A stretch of 64,000 nucleotides of DNA from Streptomyces toyocaensis (GTDB taxonomy: Bacteria > Actinomycetota > Actinomycetes > Streptomycetales > Streptomycetaceae). This document shows, piece by piece, positions 17,234 through 25,762 of this stretch. The DNA lies in contig NZ_JFCB01000001.1 of assembly GCF_000725125.1 (NCBI RefSeq), forward strand, positions 186,001 to 250,000, given 5' to 3'. The notes under the pieces were generated by a model. It made no database searches. It saw nothing but the letters and a program-made list of their open reading frames with translations, and had not been told where the DNA came from. Positions within the stretch are counted from its first letter, which is position 1. The number at the start of each line of letters is the position of its first letter. A program made the position numbers and the translations under genes.

Positions 17234-18058
17234 GTGGCTGTACACAACGCGCCGTTCGCTCGCAGTCTGCGACTGCGGCGCCTCTTCCGCCAGGGCGACG
17301 GGCGACTGCTCGTCGTGCCGCTCGATCACTCCGTCACGGACGGACCGCTGCGCCGTGGCGGTCTGGACCCCCTCCTCGGTGAGCTCGCCGGAACCGGCGT
17401 CGACGCCGTGGTGCTGCACAAGGGCAGCCTCCGCCACGTCGGCCACGGCTGGTTCCGCGACATGTCGCTCATCGTGCATCTGAGCGTGAGCACCCGGCAC
17501 GCCCCCGACCCCGACGCCAAGTACCTGGTCGCCCACGTGGACGAGGCGCTGCGGCTGGGCGCCGACGCGGTCAGCGTGCACGTCAACATGGGGTCACCCC
17601 AAGAGGCCCGGCAGATCGCCGACATGGCGGCCGTGGCGGGGGAGTGCGACCGGTGGAACGTCCCGCTGCTGGCCATGGTGTACGCCCGCGGACCGCAGAT
17701 CCCCGACTCCCGGGCCCCGGAACTCGTGGCGCACGCCGCCACGCTGGCCGCGGACCTCGGCGCGGACGTCGTCAAGACCGACTACGCCGGAACCCCCGAG
17801 CAGATGGCCGACGTCGTCCGGGCCTGCCCCATTCCGGTCATCGTGGCCGGCGGCCCGCGCTCGGACGACACCGACACGGTGCTGGCCCATGTGTCCGACG
17901 CGCTGCGCGGTGGCGCGGCCGGCGTGGCCATGGGACGCAACGTCTTCCAGGCCGACCGGCCCGGCCGGATGGCGGCCACGATCGCGCGGCTGGTGCACGA
18001 CACGCCGCACGTCCCGGGCCGGGACGGCGTCGACGACCGGCTCGCCCTCACGTCCTGA
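17234..18058 (+). CDS. GriI-type 2-amino-4,5-dihydroxy-6-oxo-7-(phosphooxy)heptanoate synthase
   Basis: A 274-residue class I (Schiff-base) aldolase of the FbaB/GriI/ADH-synthase family. Motifs are PLDHSVTDGP (Asp31), MVYARG (Tyr150) and VVKTDYAG, where Lys181 is the Schiff-base lysine. GTG 17234 has GAGAGG about ten bases upstream. Characterised GriI joins aspartate semialdehyde and dihydroxyacetone phosphate to a C7 compound that GriH converts to 3-amino-4-hydroxybenzoate. Its position between aspartate kinase and the GriH-type gene supports this over the archaeal shikimate role. Confidence 0.93.
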   Translation: MAVHNAPFARSLRLRRLFRQGDGRLLVVPLDHSVTDGPLRRGGLDPLLGELAGTGVDAVVLHKGSLRHVGHGWFRDMSLIVHLSVSTRHAPDPDAKYLVAHVDEALRLGADAVSVHVNMGSPQEARQIADMAAVAGECDRWNVPLLAMVYARGPQIPDSRAPELVAHAATLAADLGADVVKTDYAGTPEQMADVVRACPIPVIVAGGPRSDDTDTVLAHVSDALRGGAAGVAMGRNVFQADRPGRMAATIARLVHDTPHVPGRDGVDDRLALTS

Positions 18059-18109
18059 CTCCCTGACCCTTCCGCGACCTTCCGCGATTCTTCCGCCGAG
18101 GAGATACCT

Positions 18110-19213
18110 GTGAAGCTGTGCTGGCTGGACATCCGCAACGTCAACGGCGCCAAGGAGGCCATCATCGAGGAGGCGGTCCACCAGAGGGTGGACGCCGTCG
18201 TGGCGGCCGATCCGGCCGATCTGGAGACGCTGCCCCCGACGGTGAAGAAGGTCCTGTTCCCGCAGGACCTGCCGCTGCCCGAGAAGCTGACGCCCGCCGA
18301 CCTCGTCATCGTCGAGCCGGGCCGGCACGGGGAGCCCGCCGAACTCGCCCAGCAGTACCCCGATGTGGAGTTCGGGAGGTTCGTGGAGATCACGGACGCC
18401 GACAGCCTCGAGGACGCCTGCCGCGCCGCGCGCCTCGACAGGTGGAGCCTGCTGTACTTCCGGGACCCCACCAAGATCCCGCTGGAGATCGTGCTGGCCG
18501 CCGCGGCCGGAGCGAACGGCAGCATCATCACCCAGGTCGCCGACGTCGAGGAGGCGGAGATCGTCTTCGGTGTCCTCGAGCACGGCTCCGACGGCGTGAT
18601 GCTCGCCCCGCGCACCGTGGGCGACGCCACCGAGCTGAAGGCCGCCGCGGTCAGCAAGGCCGCGGACCTGGACCTGGTGGAACTGGAGGTCACCGGCATC
18701 CGCCGGGTGGGGATGGGCGAGCGGGCCTGCGTCGACACCTGCACGAACTTCGGCCTCGACGAGGGGATCCTCGTCGGTTCGCACTCCACCGGCATGATCC
18801 TGTGCTGCAGCGAGACCCACCCGCTGCCGTACATGCCGACCAGGCCGTTCCGGGTCAACGCCGGCGCGCTGCACTCGTACACGCTCTCCGCCGACGGGCG
18901 CACCAACTACCTCAGCGAACTCCGCTCCGGCGGCCGCGTGCTGGCCGTCGACGCCAAGGGGAAGTCCCGGATCGTCACCGTGGGCCGGGTCAAGATCGAG
19001 ACGCGGCCCCTGCTCGCCATCGACGCGGTCGCGCCCTCGGGCGTCAAGGTCAACCTCATCGTGCAGGACGACTGGCACGTGCGGGTGCTCGGGCCGGGCG
19101 GCACGGTGCTGAACGTCACGGAGCTGACGGAGGGCACGAAGGTCCTCGGCTGCCTGCCGGTCGAGCAGCGGCACGTCGGCTACCCGATCGACGAGTTCTG
19201 CATCGAGAAGTGA
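18110..19213 (+). CDS. GriH-type 3-amino-4-hydroxybenzoate synthase (DHQ synthase II family)
   Basis: A 367-residue member of the 3-dehydroquinate synthase II family, with SIITQVADVEEAE, VELEVTGIRRVGMGERACVD-type and ILCCSETHPLPYMPTRPFRVN-type segments. GTG 18110 follows GAGGAG. With GriI it makes 3-amino-4-hydroxybenzoate in grixazone, platensimycin and related pathways. The 51-bp spacer upstream contains three near-repeats of TTCCGCGA. All genes from aspartate kinase onward run in one direction and may form one transcript to 24.7 kb. Confidence 0.93.
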   Translation: MKLCWLDIRNVNGAKEAIIEEAVHQRVDAVVAADPADLETLPPTVKKVLFPQDLPLPEKLTPADLVIVEPGRHGEPAELAQQYPDVEFGRFVEITDADSLEDACRAARLDRWSLLYFRDPTKIPLEIVLAAAAGANGSIITQVADVEEAEIVFGVLEHGSDGVMLAPRTVGDATELKAAAVSKAADLDLVELEVTGIRRVGMGERACVDTCTNFGLDEGILVGSHSTGMILCCSETHPLPYMPTRPFRVNAGALHSYTLSADGRTNYLSELRSGGRVLAVDAKGKSRIVTVGRVKIETRPLLAIDAVAPSGVKVNLIVQDDWHVRVLGPGGTVLNVTELTEGTKVLGCLPVEQRHVGYPIDEFCIEK

Positions 19214-19245
19214 GCGGGGGCCGCGAGGAGCGAGAGGTGACCGCG

Positions 19246-20007
19246 ATGGCCGCACAACCCGTGCTGGACTTCCACGTACGTCTCGCTCCCCGGCCCGGCG
19301 CCGTGGCGCGGCTGCTGACGACGCTGGACGCGTGCGGACTGAAGCGGGCGGTGGTGTGCGCGGGCGGCACCATCGACCTGGACCGGCTGGCCCGCCAGCT
19401 CGTCGAGGGCGGGCACGTCGAGACCGACGCCGACAACGACGCGGTGCTGGACGCCTGCGGTGGCACCGACGGGCGCCTGGTGCCGTTCTGGTTCGCCAAT
19501 CCGCACCGCTCACCCGAGGCGTACCGGTCCAGGGCCGCCGAGTTCCGCGGCCTGGAGATCTCGCCCGCGGTGCACGGCGTCGGTCTGAACGATCCCCGTG
19601 TGACCGAACTCGTCCGGGTGGCCGCCGAGTTCGCCCACCCCGTGTACGTGGTCTGCCTGGCCAGGCCCGGTGCGGGGGTGGCCGACCTGGTCTCCCTGGC
19701 CCGCCGGTTCCCGCGGGTGGGCTTCGTGCTCGGGCACAGCGGCATCGGCAACATCGACTTCCACGCGCTCGACCTGATCCGGGACGAACCCAACATCTGG
19801 CTGGAGACCTCCGGCGGCTACACGTGCGTGGCCGAGGCGGCGGTGAGCCGGCTGGGGGCCGGGCGGGTGGTGTTCGGCTCCGAGTATCCGCTCCAGCACC
19901 CGGCCGTGGAGCTGGCCAAGTTCCAGGTGCTGCCGCTGCCGCCCGAGCAGTGGCGGCAGATCGCCTGGGACAACGCGCATCGACTGCTAGGAGAGGAGAA
20001 GTGGTGA
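19246..20007 (+). CDS. Amidohydrolase-fold protein, candidate benzoxazole cyclase
   Basis: About 253 residues; ATG 19246 or the in-frame GTG 19237 both have ribosome-binding sites. The TIM-barrel amidohydrolase-2 pattern is visible (DFHVR, FVLGHSGIG, FGSEYPLQHP, NAHRLL). The metal site looks altered: the usual HxH is H10-V-R12, the strand-5 His position reads Cys137, and the strand-8 Asp is Glu213, while His164 remains. Proteins of this fold (BomN of A33853, NatAM of nataxazole) close the oxazole ring from an N-aryl amide. It overlaps the CoA-ligase gene by four bases, supporting joint action. Cyclase function is inferred. Confidence 0.75.
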   Translation: MAAQPVLDFHVRLAPRPGAVARLLTTLDACGLKRAVVCAGGTIDLDRLARQLVEGGHVETDADNDAVLDACGGTDGRLVPFWFANPHRSPEAYRSRAAEFRGLEISPAVHGVGLNDPRVTELVRVAAEFAHPVYVVCLARPGAGVADLVSLARRFPRVGFVLGHSGIGNIDFHALDLIRDEPNIWLETSGGYTCVAEAAVSRLGAGRVVFGSEYPLQHPAVELAKFQVLPLPPEQWRQIAWDNAHRLLGEEKW

Positions 20008-21320
20008 ACGACTCGCGTGCACGTCTGCCTCAACTCGGCCAGTGGCACGGGCCGGACGAACTGCAGCGCATCCAGGAGAAGCAGCTGTCGCAGACCGTCG
20101 CCTGGGCGGCCCGCTCGCCGTTCTACCGCGGACGGCTGGACGCGGCGGCCCTGCCCGCCACCACCGCCGATCTCGCCGACCTGCCGCTGACGACGAAGCA
20201 GGACCTGCGGGACAACTACCCCTTCGGGATGCTCGCCGTCCCGAAGCAGCGGCTGGCCACCTACCACGAGTCGAGCGGCACCGCCGGACGGCCCACGCCT
20301 TCGTACTACACCGCGGAGGACTGGACCGACCTGGCCGAGCGCTTCGCCCGCAAGTGGATCGGGATGTCCGACGAGGACGTCTTCCTGGTGCGCACCCCCT
20401 ACGCGCTGCTGCTCACGGGGCATCTCGCGCACGCCGCCGGCCGGTTGCGCGGGGCCACGGTGGTGCCGGGCGACAACCGGTCGCTGGCCATGCCGTACGC
20501 CCGCGTCGTCCGCACCCTGCACGACCTCGGGGTCACGCTCACCTGGTCGGTACCGACCGAGTGCCTCATCTGGGCCGTCGCGGCGACCGCCGCCGGCCAC
20601 CGGCCGGACGCCGACTTCCCCGCGCTGCGGGCGCTGTTCGTCGGCGGCGAGCCGCTGACCGCCGCCCGCCGCCGGCGCATCAGCCGGCTGTGGGGGGTGC
20701 CGGTGATCGAGGAGTACGGCTCCACGGAGACCGGCAGCCTCGCCGGCGAGTGCCCGCACGGCCGGATGCACCTGTGGGCGGACCGCGCGCTGTTCGAGGT
20801 GTACGACCCGGCCACCGGCAGGGTCGGTACGGAGGGCGAGGGCCAGCTCGTGGTCACGCCGCTGTTCCGGGAGGCGATGCCCCTGCTGCGCTACAACCTC
20901 GAGGACAACGTGCGGGTCTCCCACGACGACTGCGACTGCGGCTGGAACCTGCCCACCGTCCAGGTGCTCGGCAGGGCCGCCTTCGGCCACCGGGTCGGCG
21001 ACGCGACCGTCACCCAGCACCGGCTGGAGGAGCTCGTCTTCTCCCTCCCGGAGTCCCACGGAGTGCTGTTCTGGCGGGCGCGGGCGGAACCGGCGGCCCT
21101 GCGCATCGAGATCGAGGTGGCCGAGGAGCACCGCGGGGCCGCCGTCGCGGAACTGACGGCCTCGGTACGGTCCGCCCTCGGAGTGGACAGCGAGGTCACC
21201 GGGCTGCCCCCGGGCACCCTGATCCCCCACGACGCGCTGACGGCCATGCCCGACGTGGTCAAACCGCGCAGCCTGTTCGGGCCCGACGAGGACTGGGGCA
21301 AAGCGCTCCTCTACTACTGA
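20004..21320 (+). CDS. PaaK-like aryl-CoA ligase/adenylating enzyme
   Basis: A 438-residue phenylacetate-CoA-ligase-family enzyme. The ATP loop is ESSGTAGRPT (89-98), the core EEYGSTETG follows near 240, and LLRYNLEDNVRV marks the adenylate-binding segment. A cysteine pair, CDCG, lies in the C-terminal part, as in many PaaK homologues. GTG 20004 overlaps the preceding stop. It should activate an aminohydroxybenzoate (3-hydroxyanthranilate or 3-amino-4-hydroxybenzoate) as AMP or CoA ester, like BomJ and NatL2 in benzoxazole pathways. Which acid is chosen is not visible. Confidence 0.88.
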   Translation: MNDSRARLPQLGQWHGPDELQRIQEKQLSQTVAWAARSPFYRGRLDAAALPATTADLADLPLTTKQDLRDNYPFGMLAVPKQRLATYHESSGTAGRPTPSYYTAEDWTDLAERFARKWIGMSDEDVFLVRTPYALLLTGHLAHAAGRLRGATVVPGDNRSLAMPYARVVRTLHDLGVTLTWSVPTECLIWAVAATAAGHRPDADFPALRALFVGGEPLTAARRRRISRLWGVPVIEEYGSTETGSLAGECPHGRMHLWADRALFEVYDPATGRVGTEGEGQLVVTPLFREAMPLLRYNLEDNVRVSHDDCDCGWNLPTVQVLGRAAFGHRVGDATVTQHRLEELVFSLPESHGVLFWRARAEPAALRIEIEVAEEHRGAAVAELTASVRSALGVDSEVTGLPPGTLIPHDALTAMPDVVKPRSLFGPDEDWGKALLYY

Positions 21321-21330
21321 GGCGGACGAC

Positions 21331-22518
21331 ATGCCGCAGATACGGGTGGCCGTGGCCGGGGCCGGAATCGCCGGCCTCACCTTCGCCCTCGCCCTTCGCC
21401 GGGCCGGTATCGACTGCCACCTCTACGAGCAGGCCGAACGGCTGACCGAGGTGGGCGCCGGTGTGCAGGTCACACCCAACGCCACCCGGCTGCTGCACCG
21501 GCTGGGGCTCCACGACCGTCTGCGCGCCGTCGCGGTGGCGCCGCGGGCGATCGAGATGCGGCGCTGGGACGACGGCAGCCTGCTGCAGCGGACGGAGCTG
21601 GGCGGTCCGTGCCGCCGCCGCTTCGGGGCGCCGTACTACACCGTGCACCGCGCCCATCTGCACGACGCCCTGCTCTCCCACGTCCCGCCCGACCGGGTGC
21701 ACCTGGGGACCCGCCTCGTCGCGGTGACGCAGAGCACCGGCGAAGCGCGGCTGCACCTGTCCGACGGTACGACGGTGGCGGCGGACCTGGTCGTGGGAGC
21801 TGACGGCATCCGCTCGGTGGCCCGCGAGCAGATCGTGGCCGACCGGCCGCGGTACTCCGGACAGACGATCTACCGGGGCCTGGTGCCGGCGGACCGGGTG
21901 CCCTTCCTCACCGCCGATCCTCGGGTGCGGCTGTGGTTCGGACCGGACCAGCACTGCGTGTGCTATCCCGTGTCCTCCGGCCGGCAGGTCAGTTTCGGCG
22001 CCACCGTCTCCTCGTCGCACTGGCGGGAGGAGTCCTGGTCGGCACCGGGTGACCGCGCCGAGCTCGCGGCCGCGTACGCGGCCTGGCACCCGGACGTCAC
22101 CCGGCTGATCGCGGCGGCGGACACGGTCAGCCGGTGGGCCCTGCACGACCGCGACAGCCTCGGCCGGCTGAGCACCGGACGGGTGACCGTCATCGGCGAC
22201 GCGGCCCATCCGATGCTGCCCTTCCAGGCGCAGGGCGCCAACCAGGCGATCGAGGACGCCGTCGTGCTCGCCTCCTGTCTGGCAGGCGCGGGCGCGGGCG
22301 GCCTCGCCACGGCCCTGCGCCGTTACGAGCGGATCCGTCTGCCCCGTACCACCCGCGTTCAGCAGCAGTCCCGCGCCAACGCGACGACCTTCCACCTCGC
22401 CGACGGAGACGAACAACGCCGTCGCGACGCTTCCACACAGACCTCATCGGGTCTGGAGCGGCACGAGTGGCTGTTCGGGTACGACGCCGAGCAGGCCGCC
22501 ACGAGCAGCAGGAGTTGA
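21331..22518 (+). CDS. Group A FAD monooxygenase, salicylate/3-hydroxybenzoate hydroxylase-like
   Basis: A 395-residue single-component flavoprotein hydroxylase. It has the N-terminal GAGIAG dinucleotide fold (about residues 10-15), a VVGADGIRS DG motif, and GDAAHPMLPFQAQGANQAIED near 286-306. HRAHL, typical of salicylate-type hydroxylases, is near 110. The start ATG 21331 follows GAGGCGG. It probably hydroxylates or oxidatively decarboxylates an aminohydroxybenzoate, as PtmB3-like or AsuE1-like enzymes do on 3,4-AHBA. It lies three bases before the next start, within the same operon. Confidence 0.88.
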   Translation: MPQIRVAVAGAGIAGLTFALALRRAGIDCHLYEQAERLTEVGAGVQVTPNATRLLHRLGLHDRLRAVAVAPRAIEMRRWDDGSLLQRTELGGPCRRRFGAPYYTVHRAHLHDALLSHVPPDRVHLGTRLVAVTQSTGEARLHLSDGTTVAADLVVGADGIRSVAREQIVADRPRYSGQTIYRGLVPADRVPFLTADPRVRLWFGPDQHCVCYPVSSGRQVSFGATVSSSHWREESWSAPGDRAELAAAYAAWHPDVTRLIAAADTVSRWALHDRDSLGRLSTGRVTVIGDAAHPMLPFQAQGANQAIEDAVVLASCLAGAGAGGLATALRRYERIRLPRTTRVQQQSRANATTFHLADGDEQRRRDASTQTSSGLERHEWLFGYDAEQAATSSRS

Positions 22519-22520
22519 TG

Positions 22521-23306
22521 ATGGAACTGACCGGAATCGAATCCACGGTCGCCCTGGTCACCGGAGCGGCGCGGGGCATCGGTGCCGCCGTGGTGGGCAC
22601 CCTGGCGGGCGCGGGAGCGCGTGTCGCGGCCGTGGACCGCGACATCGAGGCGCTCACCACCGTCGTGTCCAAACTCGAGGCCGAGGGGGCCTCCGTCCGC
22701 GCCTACCGCGCGGACGTGTGCGACAGCGAGCCGGTGGACGCGCTCGTGCGGCGCGTCGAGGAGGAGCTCGGCCCCATCGGCATCCTCGTCAACGCGGCCG
22801 GCGTGCTGCACACCGGCCGGGTGGTCGAGCTGTCGGACCAGCAGTGGAACGAGATCTTCTCGGTCAACGCCTCGGGGGTGTTCCACGTGTCCCGCGCGGT
22901 GGCCCGGCGGATGATGCTCCGCCGCGGCGGAGCGATCGTGACCGTGGCGTCCAACGCGGCCGGTGTGCCGCGTACCGAGATGTCCGCCTACGCCGCGTCC
23001 AAGGCGGCGTCGGCGCAGTTCACCCGGTGCCTGGGGCTGGAGCTCGCCGACTACGGCATCCGGTGCAACGTCGTCTCGCCCGGCTCGACGGACACCCCCA
23101 TGCTGCGCGCGATGCTCGGCGAGGGCGGGGATCCCCGGCAGGTGATCGAGGGCTCGCCGAGCGCGTACCGCGTCGGCATCCCGCTGCGGAAGCTGGCCCG
23201 GCCGCAGGACGTGGCCGAGGCCGTCGCGTACCTCGTGTCCGACCAGGCCGGTCACGTGACGATGCACGACCTCTACGTGGACGGCGGCGCCGCGCTGCAC
23301 GTGTGA
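22521..23306 (+). CDS. EntA/DhbA-type short-chain dehydrogenase (dihydro-hydroxyanthranilate dehydrogenase)
   Basis: A 261-residue classical SDR. It has TGAARGIG (14-21), NAAG (91-94), catalytic Ser144 and Y157-x3-K161. ATG 22521 is chosen over 22518 because AGGAG lies six bases ahead. It resembles 2,3-dihydro-2,3-dihydroxybenzoate dehydrogenases. With the PhzE- and PhzD-type enzymes it would oxidise trans-2,3-dihydro-3-hydroxyanthranilate to 3-hydroxyanthranilate, as in nataxazole, calcimycin and A33853 pathways. The PhzD-type gene follows directly. Confidence 0.87.
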   Translation: MELTGIESTVALVTGAARGIGAAVVGTLAGAGARVAAVDRDIEALTTVVSKLEAEGASVRAYRADVCDSEPVDALVRRVEEELGPIGILVNAAGVLHTGRVVELSDQQWNEIFSVNASGVFHVSRAVARRMMLRRGGAIVTVASNAAGVPRTEMSAYAASKAASAQFTRCLGLELADYGIRCNVVSPGSTDTPMLRAMLGEGGDPRQVIEGSPSAYRVGIPLRKLARPQDVAEAVAYLVSDQAGHVTMHDLYVDGGAALHV

Positions 23307-23336
23307 CGCCACCCGACGGACTTCAGGAGACGGACC

Positions 23337-23975
23337 ATGGCCATGAAACCGATCGCGCCGTACCGCATGCCCGGACAGGCCGATCTGCCGACCGCGGCGG
23401 TGACCTGGCGGCCGGAGCCGGAGCGCGCCGTCGTACTGGTGCACGACATGCAGCGGTACTTCCTGCGCCCGTTCCCGGCCGGGCAGTCGCCGCTGTCCGA
23501 ACTCCTCGGCAACGTCGCCAAGCTGCTCGCCGCGGCGCGTACGGCAGGGGTGCCGGTGGTGTACACGGCGCAGCCGGGCGGAATGAGCCGGAAGGACCGC
23601 GGGCTGCTGCACGACTTCTGGGGACCCGGCATGGATGCCGGGGAGGCCGACCGCGCCATCGCCGACGACGTCGCCCCGGAGCAGGGCGACACGGTGCTCA
23701 CGAAGTGGCGCTACAGCGGGTTCTTCCGCAGCGACCTGGAGGAACGGCTGCGGCGGTCGGGACGGGACCAGCTCGTCGTCTGCGGTGTCTACGCCCACAT
23801 GGGCTGCCTCATGACCGCCTGCGACGCGTTCAGCCGCGACATCCAGCCGTTCCTCGTGGCGGACGCCCTGGCCGACCTCTCGCTCGACGACCACCTCATG
23901 GCACTCCGCTACGCCGCGGACCGCTGCGCCGTACCGCTGACCGCGGCCGACGTGCTGGCCGCACTCGGGGCCTGA
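23337..23975 (+). CDS. PhzD-type isochorismatase
   Basis: A 212-residue isochorismatase-family hydrolase with ATG 23337 behind AGGAGA. Conserved residues include Asp37 in VHDMQRYF, Lys123 in TKWRYSGF, and the CGVYAHMGCLMTACDAF segment. The N-terminal IAPYRMP is characteristic of PhzD/EntB/DhbB enzymes. It hydrolyses the enol-pyruvyl group of 2-amino-2-deoxyisochorismate to give trans-2,3-dihydro-3-hydroxyanthranilate. It lacks the aryl-carrier domain of EntB, in agreement with a free-acid pathway. Confidence 0.93.
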   Translation: MAMKPIAPYRMPGQADLPTAAVTWRPEPERAVVLVHDMQRYFLRPFPAGQSPLSELLGNVAKLLAAARTAGVPVVYTAQPGGMSRKDRGLLHDFWGPGMDAGEADRAIADDVAPEQGDTVLTKWRYSGFFRSDLEERLRRSGRDQLVVCGVYAHMGCLMTACDAFSRDIQPFLVADALADLSLDDHLMALRYAADRCAVPLTAADVLAALGA

Positions 23976-24031
23976 ACCGCACCCCTCGCGTCCGTTGCCC
24001 GACCCTCACCCACCCACGGAGGTACACGTCC

Positions 24032-24733
24032 ATGTCCCAGCGCACCCATGTCGTCGTCATCGGCGGAACGTCGGGAATCGGGAGGCACTTCGCCCGGTCC
24101 TGCGCCGAGCGGGGTGACGACGTGATCATCACCGGCCGTTCGGAGGAGCGGACCAAGAGCGTCGCCCACGAGATCGGCGGGCGCACCCGCGGACTCGCCC
24201 TGGAACTGGCCGACCCGGAGCGGATCGGGTCCGCGCTGGCCGAGGTCGGGCGCGTCGACCAGCTGGTGCTCGCGGCGCTCGACCGGGACCACAACACGGT
24301 GCGCGGGTACCGGCCGGCCGACGCGATCCGGCTGCTGACGGTGAAGCTCACCGGCTACACGGAGGTGCTGCACGCCCTCGCCCCGCGGATGACCGACGAC
24401 AGCGCCGCCGTCCTGATCGGCGGCCTGGCCAGTCACCGGCCCTACCCCGGCTCCACGTCCGTGACGACCGCGAACGGCGGCATCGGGGCGCTGGTGCGGA
24501 CGCTGGCGGTGGAACTCTCGCCGATCCGGGTCAGCGCCCTGCACCCGAGCATCGTCTCGGACACGCCGTTCTGGAGCGACAAGCCCGCCGCACGCGAGGC
24601 CGCCGCGGCGGGTGCCCTCACCCGGCGGCCGGTGACGATGGAGGACTGCACCCACGCGATCAGGTTCCTGCTGGAGAACCGTGCGATCAACGGCGTCAAC
24701 CTGAACATCGACGGCGGAGAAGTGCTCATCTGA
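24032..24733 (+). CDS. SDR-fold protein lacking the YxxxK catalytic pair
   Basis: A 233-residue Rossmann protein with an intact GGTSGIG cofactor loop (11-17) and start ATG 24032 behind GGAGGT. At the position of the catalytic Tyr-x3-Lys the sequence reads V144-T-T-A-N148, between an otherwise normal PYPG loop and the RTLAVEL helix. Classical ketoreductase chemistry is therefore unlikely unless other residues substitute; a binding or structural role, or an atypical reaction, is possible. It ends the plus-strand operon, and its last 8 bases overlap the convergent DUF6081 gene. Confidence 0.8.
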   Translation: MSQRTHVVVIGGTSGIGRHFARSCAERGDDVIITGRSEERTKSVAHEIGGRTRGLALELADPERIGSALAEVGRVDQLVLAALDRDHNTVRGYRPADAIRLLTVKLTGYTEVLHALAPRMTDDSAAVLIGGLASHRPYPGSTSVTTANGGIGALVRTLAVELSPIRVSALHPSIVSDTPFWSDKPAAREAAAAGALTRRPVTMEDCTHAIRFLLENRAINGVNLNIDGGEVLI

Positions 24734-25484
24734 CGCCGGCCGTGACACGCCACGGTCCCCACCGGCCGGTCGCGCCCTGTCCGTGCTCCCGCTCCGCGCG
24801 CGTGTAGCGCGAGAGATCACGGGCCGAGAACAGGGCCATGCCGGCGTGGAAGCCCGTCACCGCCACCGGAAGCCGTGCCCAGTAGGCGAGCCGGCCGTCG
24901 ACACGGAACTCCGCCTCCGACGTGCCGGCCCGGTAACCGATGGCGTACCGGTGCCGCTGTCCCGGCTCCGTCGGCACGTTCAGCACCACCCGGTGGATGA
25001 AGTGCTCGTGCGGCTCCGCCACTCCCGGCAGCGCCAGTCGTTCGATCACCGCGTACACGGTGTCGTTCGTCGCGGCGGCGTTGAGCACCACACCCGTCTC
25101 GAGGTCGAAGACGTTCACGGTGCCGAAGGCGTCCAGCAGGTCGTGGGGGACCTGACCGTAGGTCCGCACCCCCATCTCGACCTCGAACGTCAGCAGGCCG
25201 GACGCCGGCACGGCGAAGCGCCGCGCCGACCGGTACATCTGCTTGGCGTTGTTCTGCCGCGGGTCCGTGTCGTGGAAGCGGGTGAACGGGTTGACGGTCA
25301 GCTCCAGTCGCCCGTCCCCGGTGCGCACCCGGGCGTTGCGGTCCCGGTACTCGTGCCGCGCGCCGTCCGCGCCGGTGATCGACATGATCGTCCAGCGGGC
25401 GGGGTCGAGCTCCGGGCTCGTGAAGTCGTCGTACGTCCACGCATCGGTCCGGGGCACTGACTCGGTCTGAGGCAACGACGTCAT
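24726..25484 (-). CDS. DUF6081-like protein
   Basis: A 252-residue soluble protein started at ATG 25484, rich in beta-strand-like segments, with no signal peptide. DDFTSPELDPARW at the N-terminus and the WGPWRVTAGVR end resemble jelly-roll, concanavalin-like folds; I recall the family as DUF6081, found beside actinobacterial natural-product genes. The function is unknown. It is the only minus-strand gene inside the operon block and its end overlaps the SDR gene, so it may be a cluster gene of unknown role. Confidence 0.7.
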   Translation of the reverse strand: MTSLPQTESVPRTDAWTYDDFTSPELDPARWTIMSITGADGARHEYRDRNARVRTGDGRLELTVNPFTRFHDTDPRQNNAKQMYRSARRFAVPASGLLTFEVEMGVRTYGQVPHDLLDAFGTVNVFDLETGVVLNAAATNDTVYAVIERLALPGVAEPHEHFIHRVVLNVPTEPGQRHRYAIGYRAGTSEAEFRVDGRLAYWARLPVAVTGFHAGMALFSARDLSRYTRAEREHGQGATGRWGPWRVTAGVR

Positions 25485-25575
25485 GCCGTCACCATCGATC
25501 CCGTCCGCCGCCCGGGACCATCGCCCGTTCACGCCGTTCGGACCGGGGCGCGCGCCATGCCCGGCTTGGCCGTCC

Positions 25576-25631
25576 GGAATCCCGTGAATGGGGCATGCCC
25601 GGGCGGAGCGCCGGTCCGAGACTGCGTACCG
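25576..25631 (+). promoter_or_regulatory. Promoter-like element shared with 7691-7748 (copy B)
   Basis: This is the second copy of the element, starting GGAATCCCGTGAATGGG and ending GTACCG, about 130 bases before the GTG start of the flavin monooxygenase at 25763. The remaining spacer (25485-25762) shows no open reading frame that looks real. Confidence 0.55.
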
Positions 25632-25762
25632 GCCGCCGCGTCCGCCCGCCGGCGGCGTGGTCACGGGCGGGCCCGGCCGAGCAGGACACACGGCACAGCA
25701 CACCGGCCGACCACGGACCTCGTGGGGCGGTCGAACCGACCCAGCGCGCTTGGAGGGCAATC

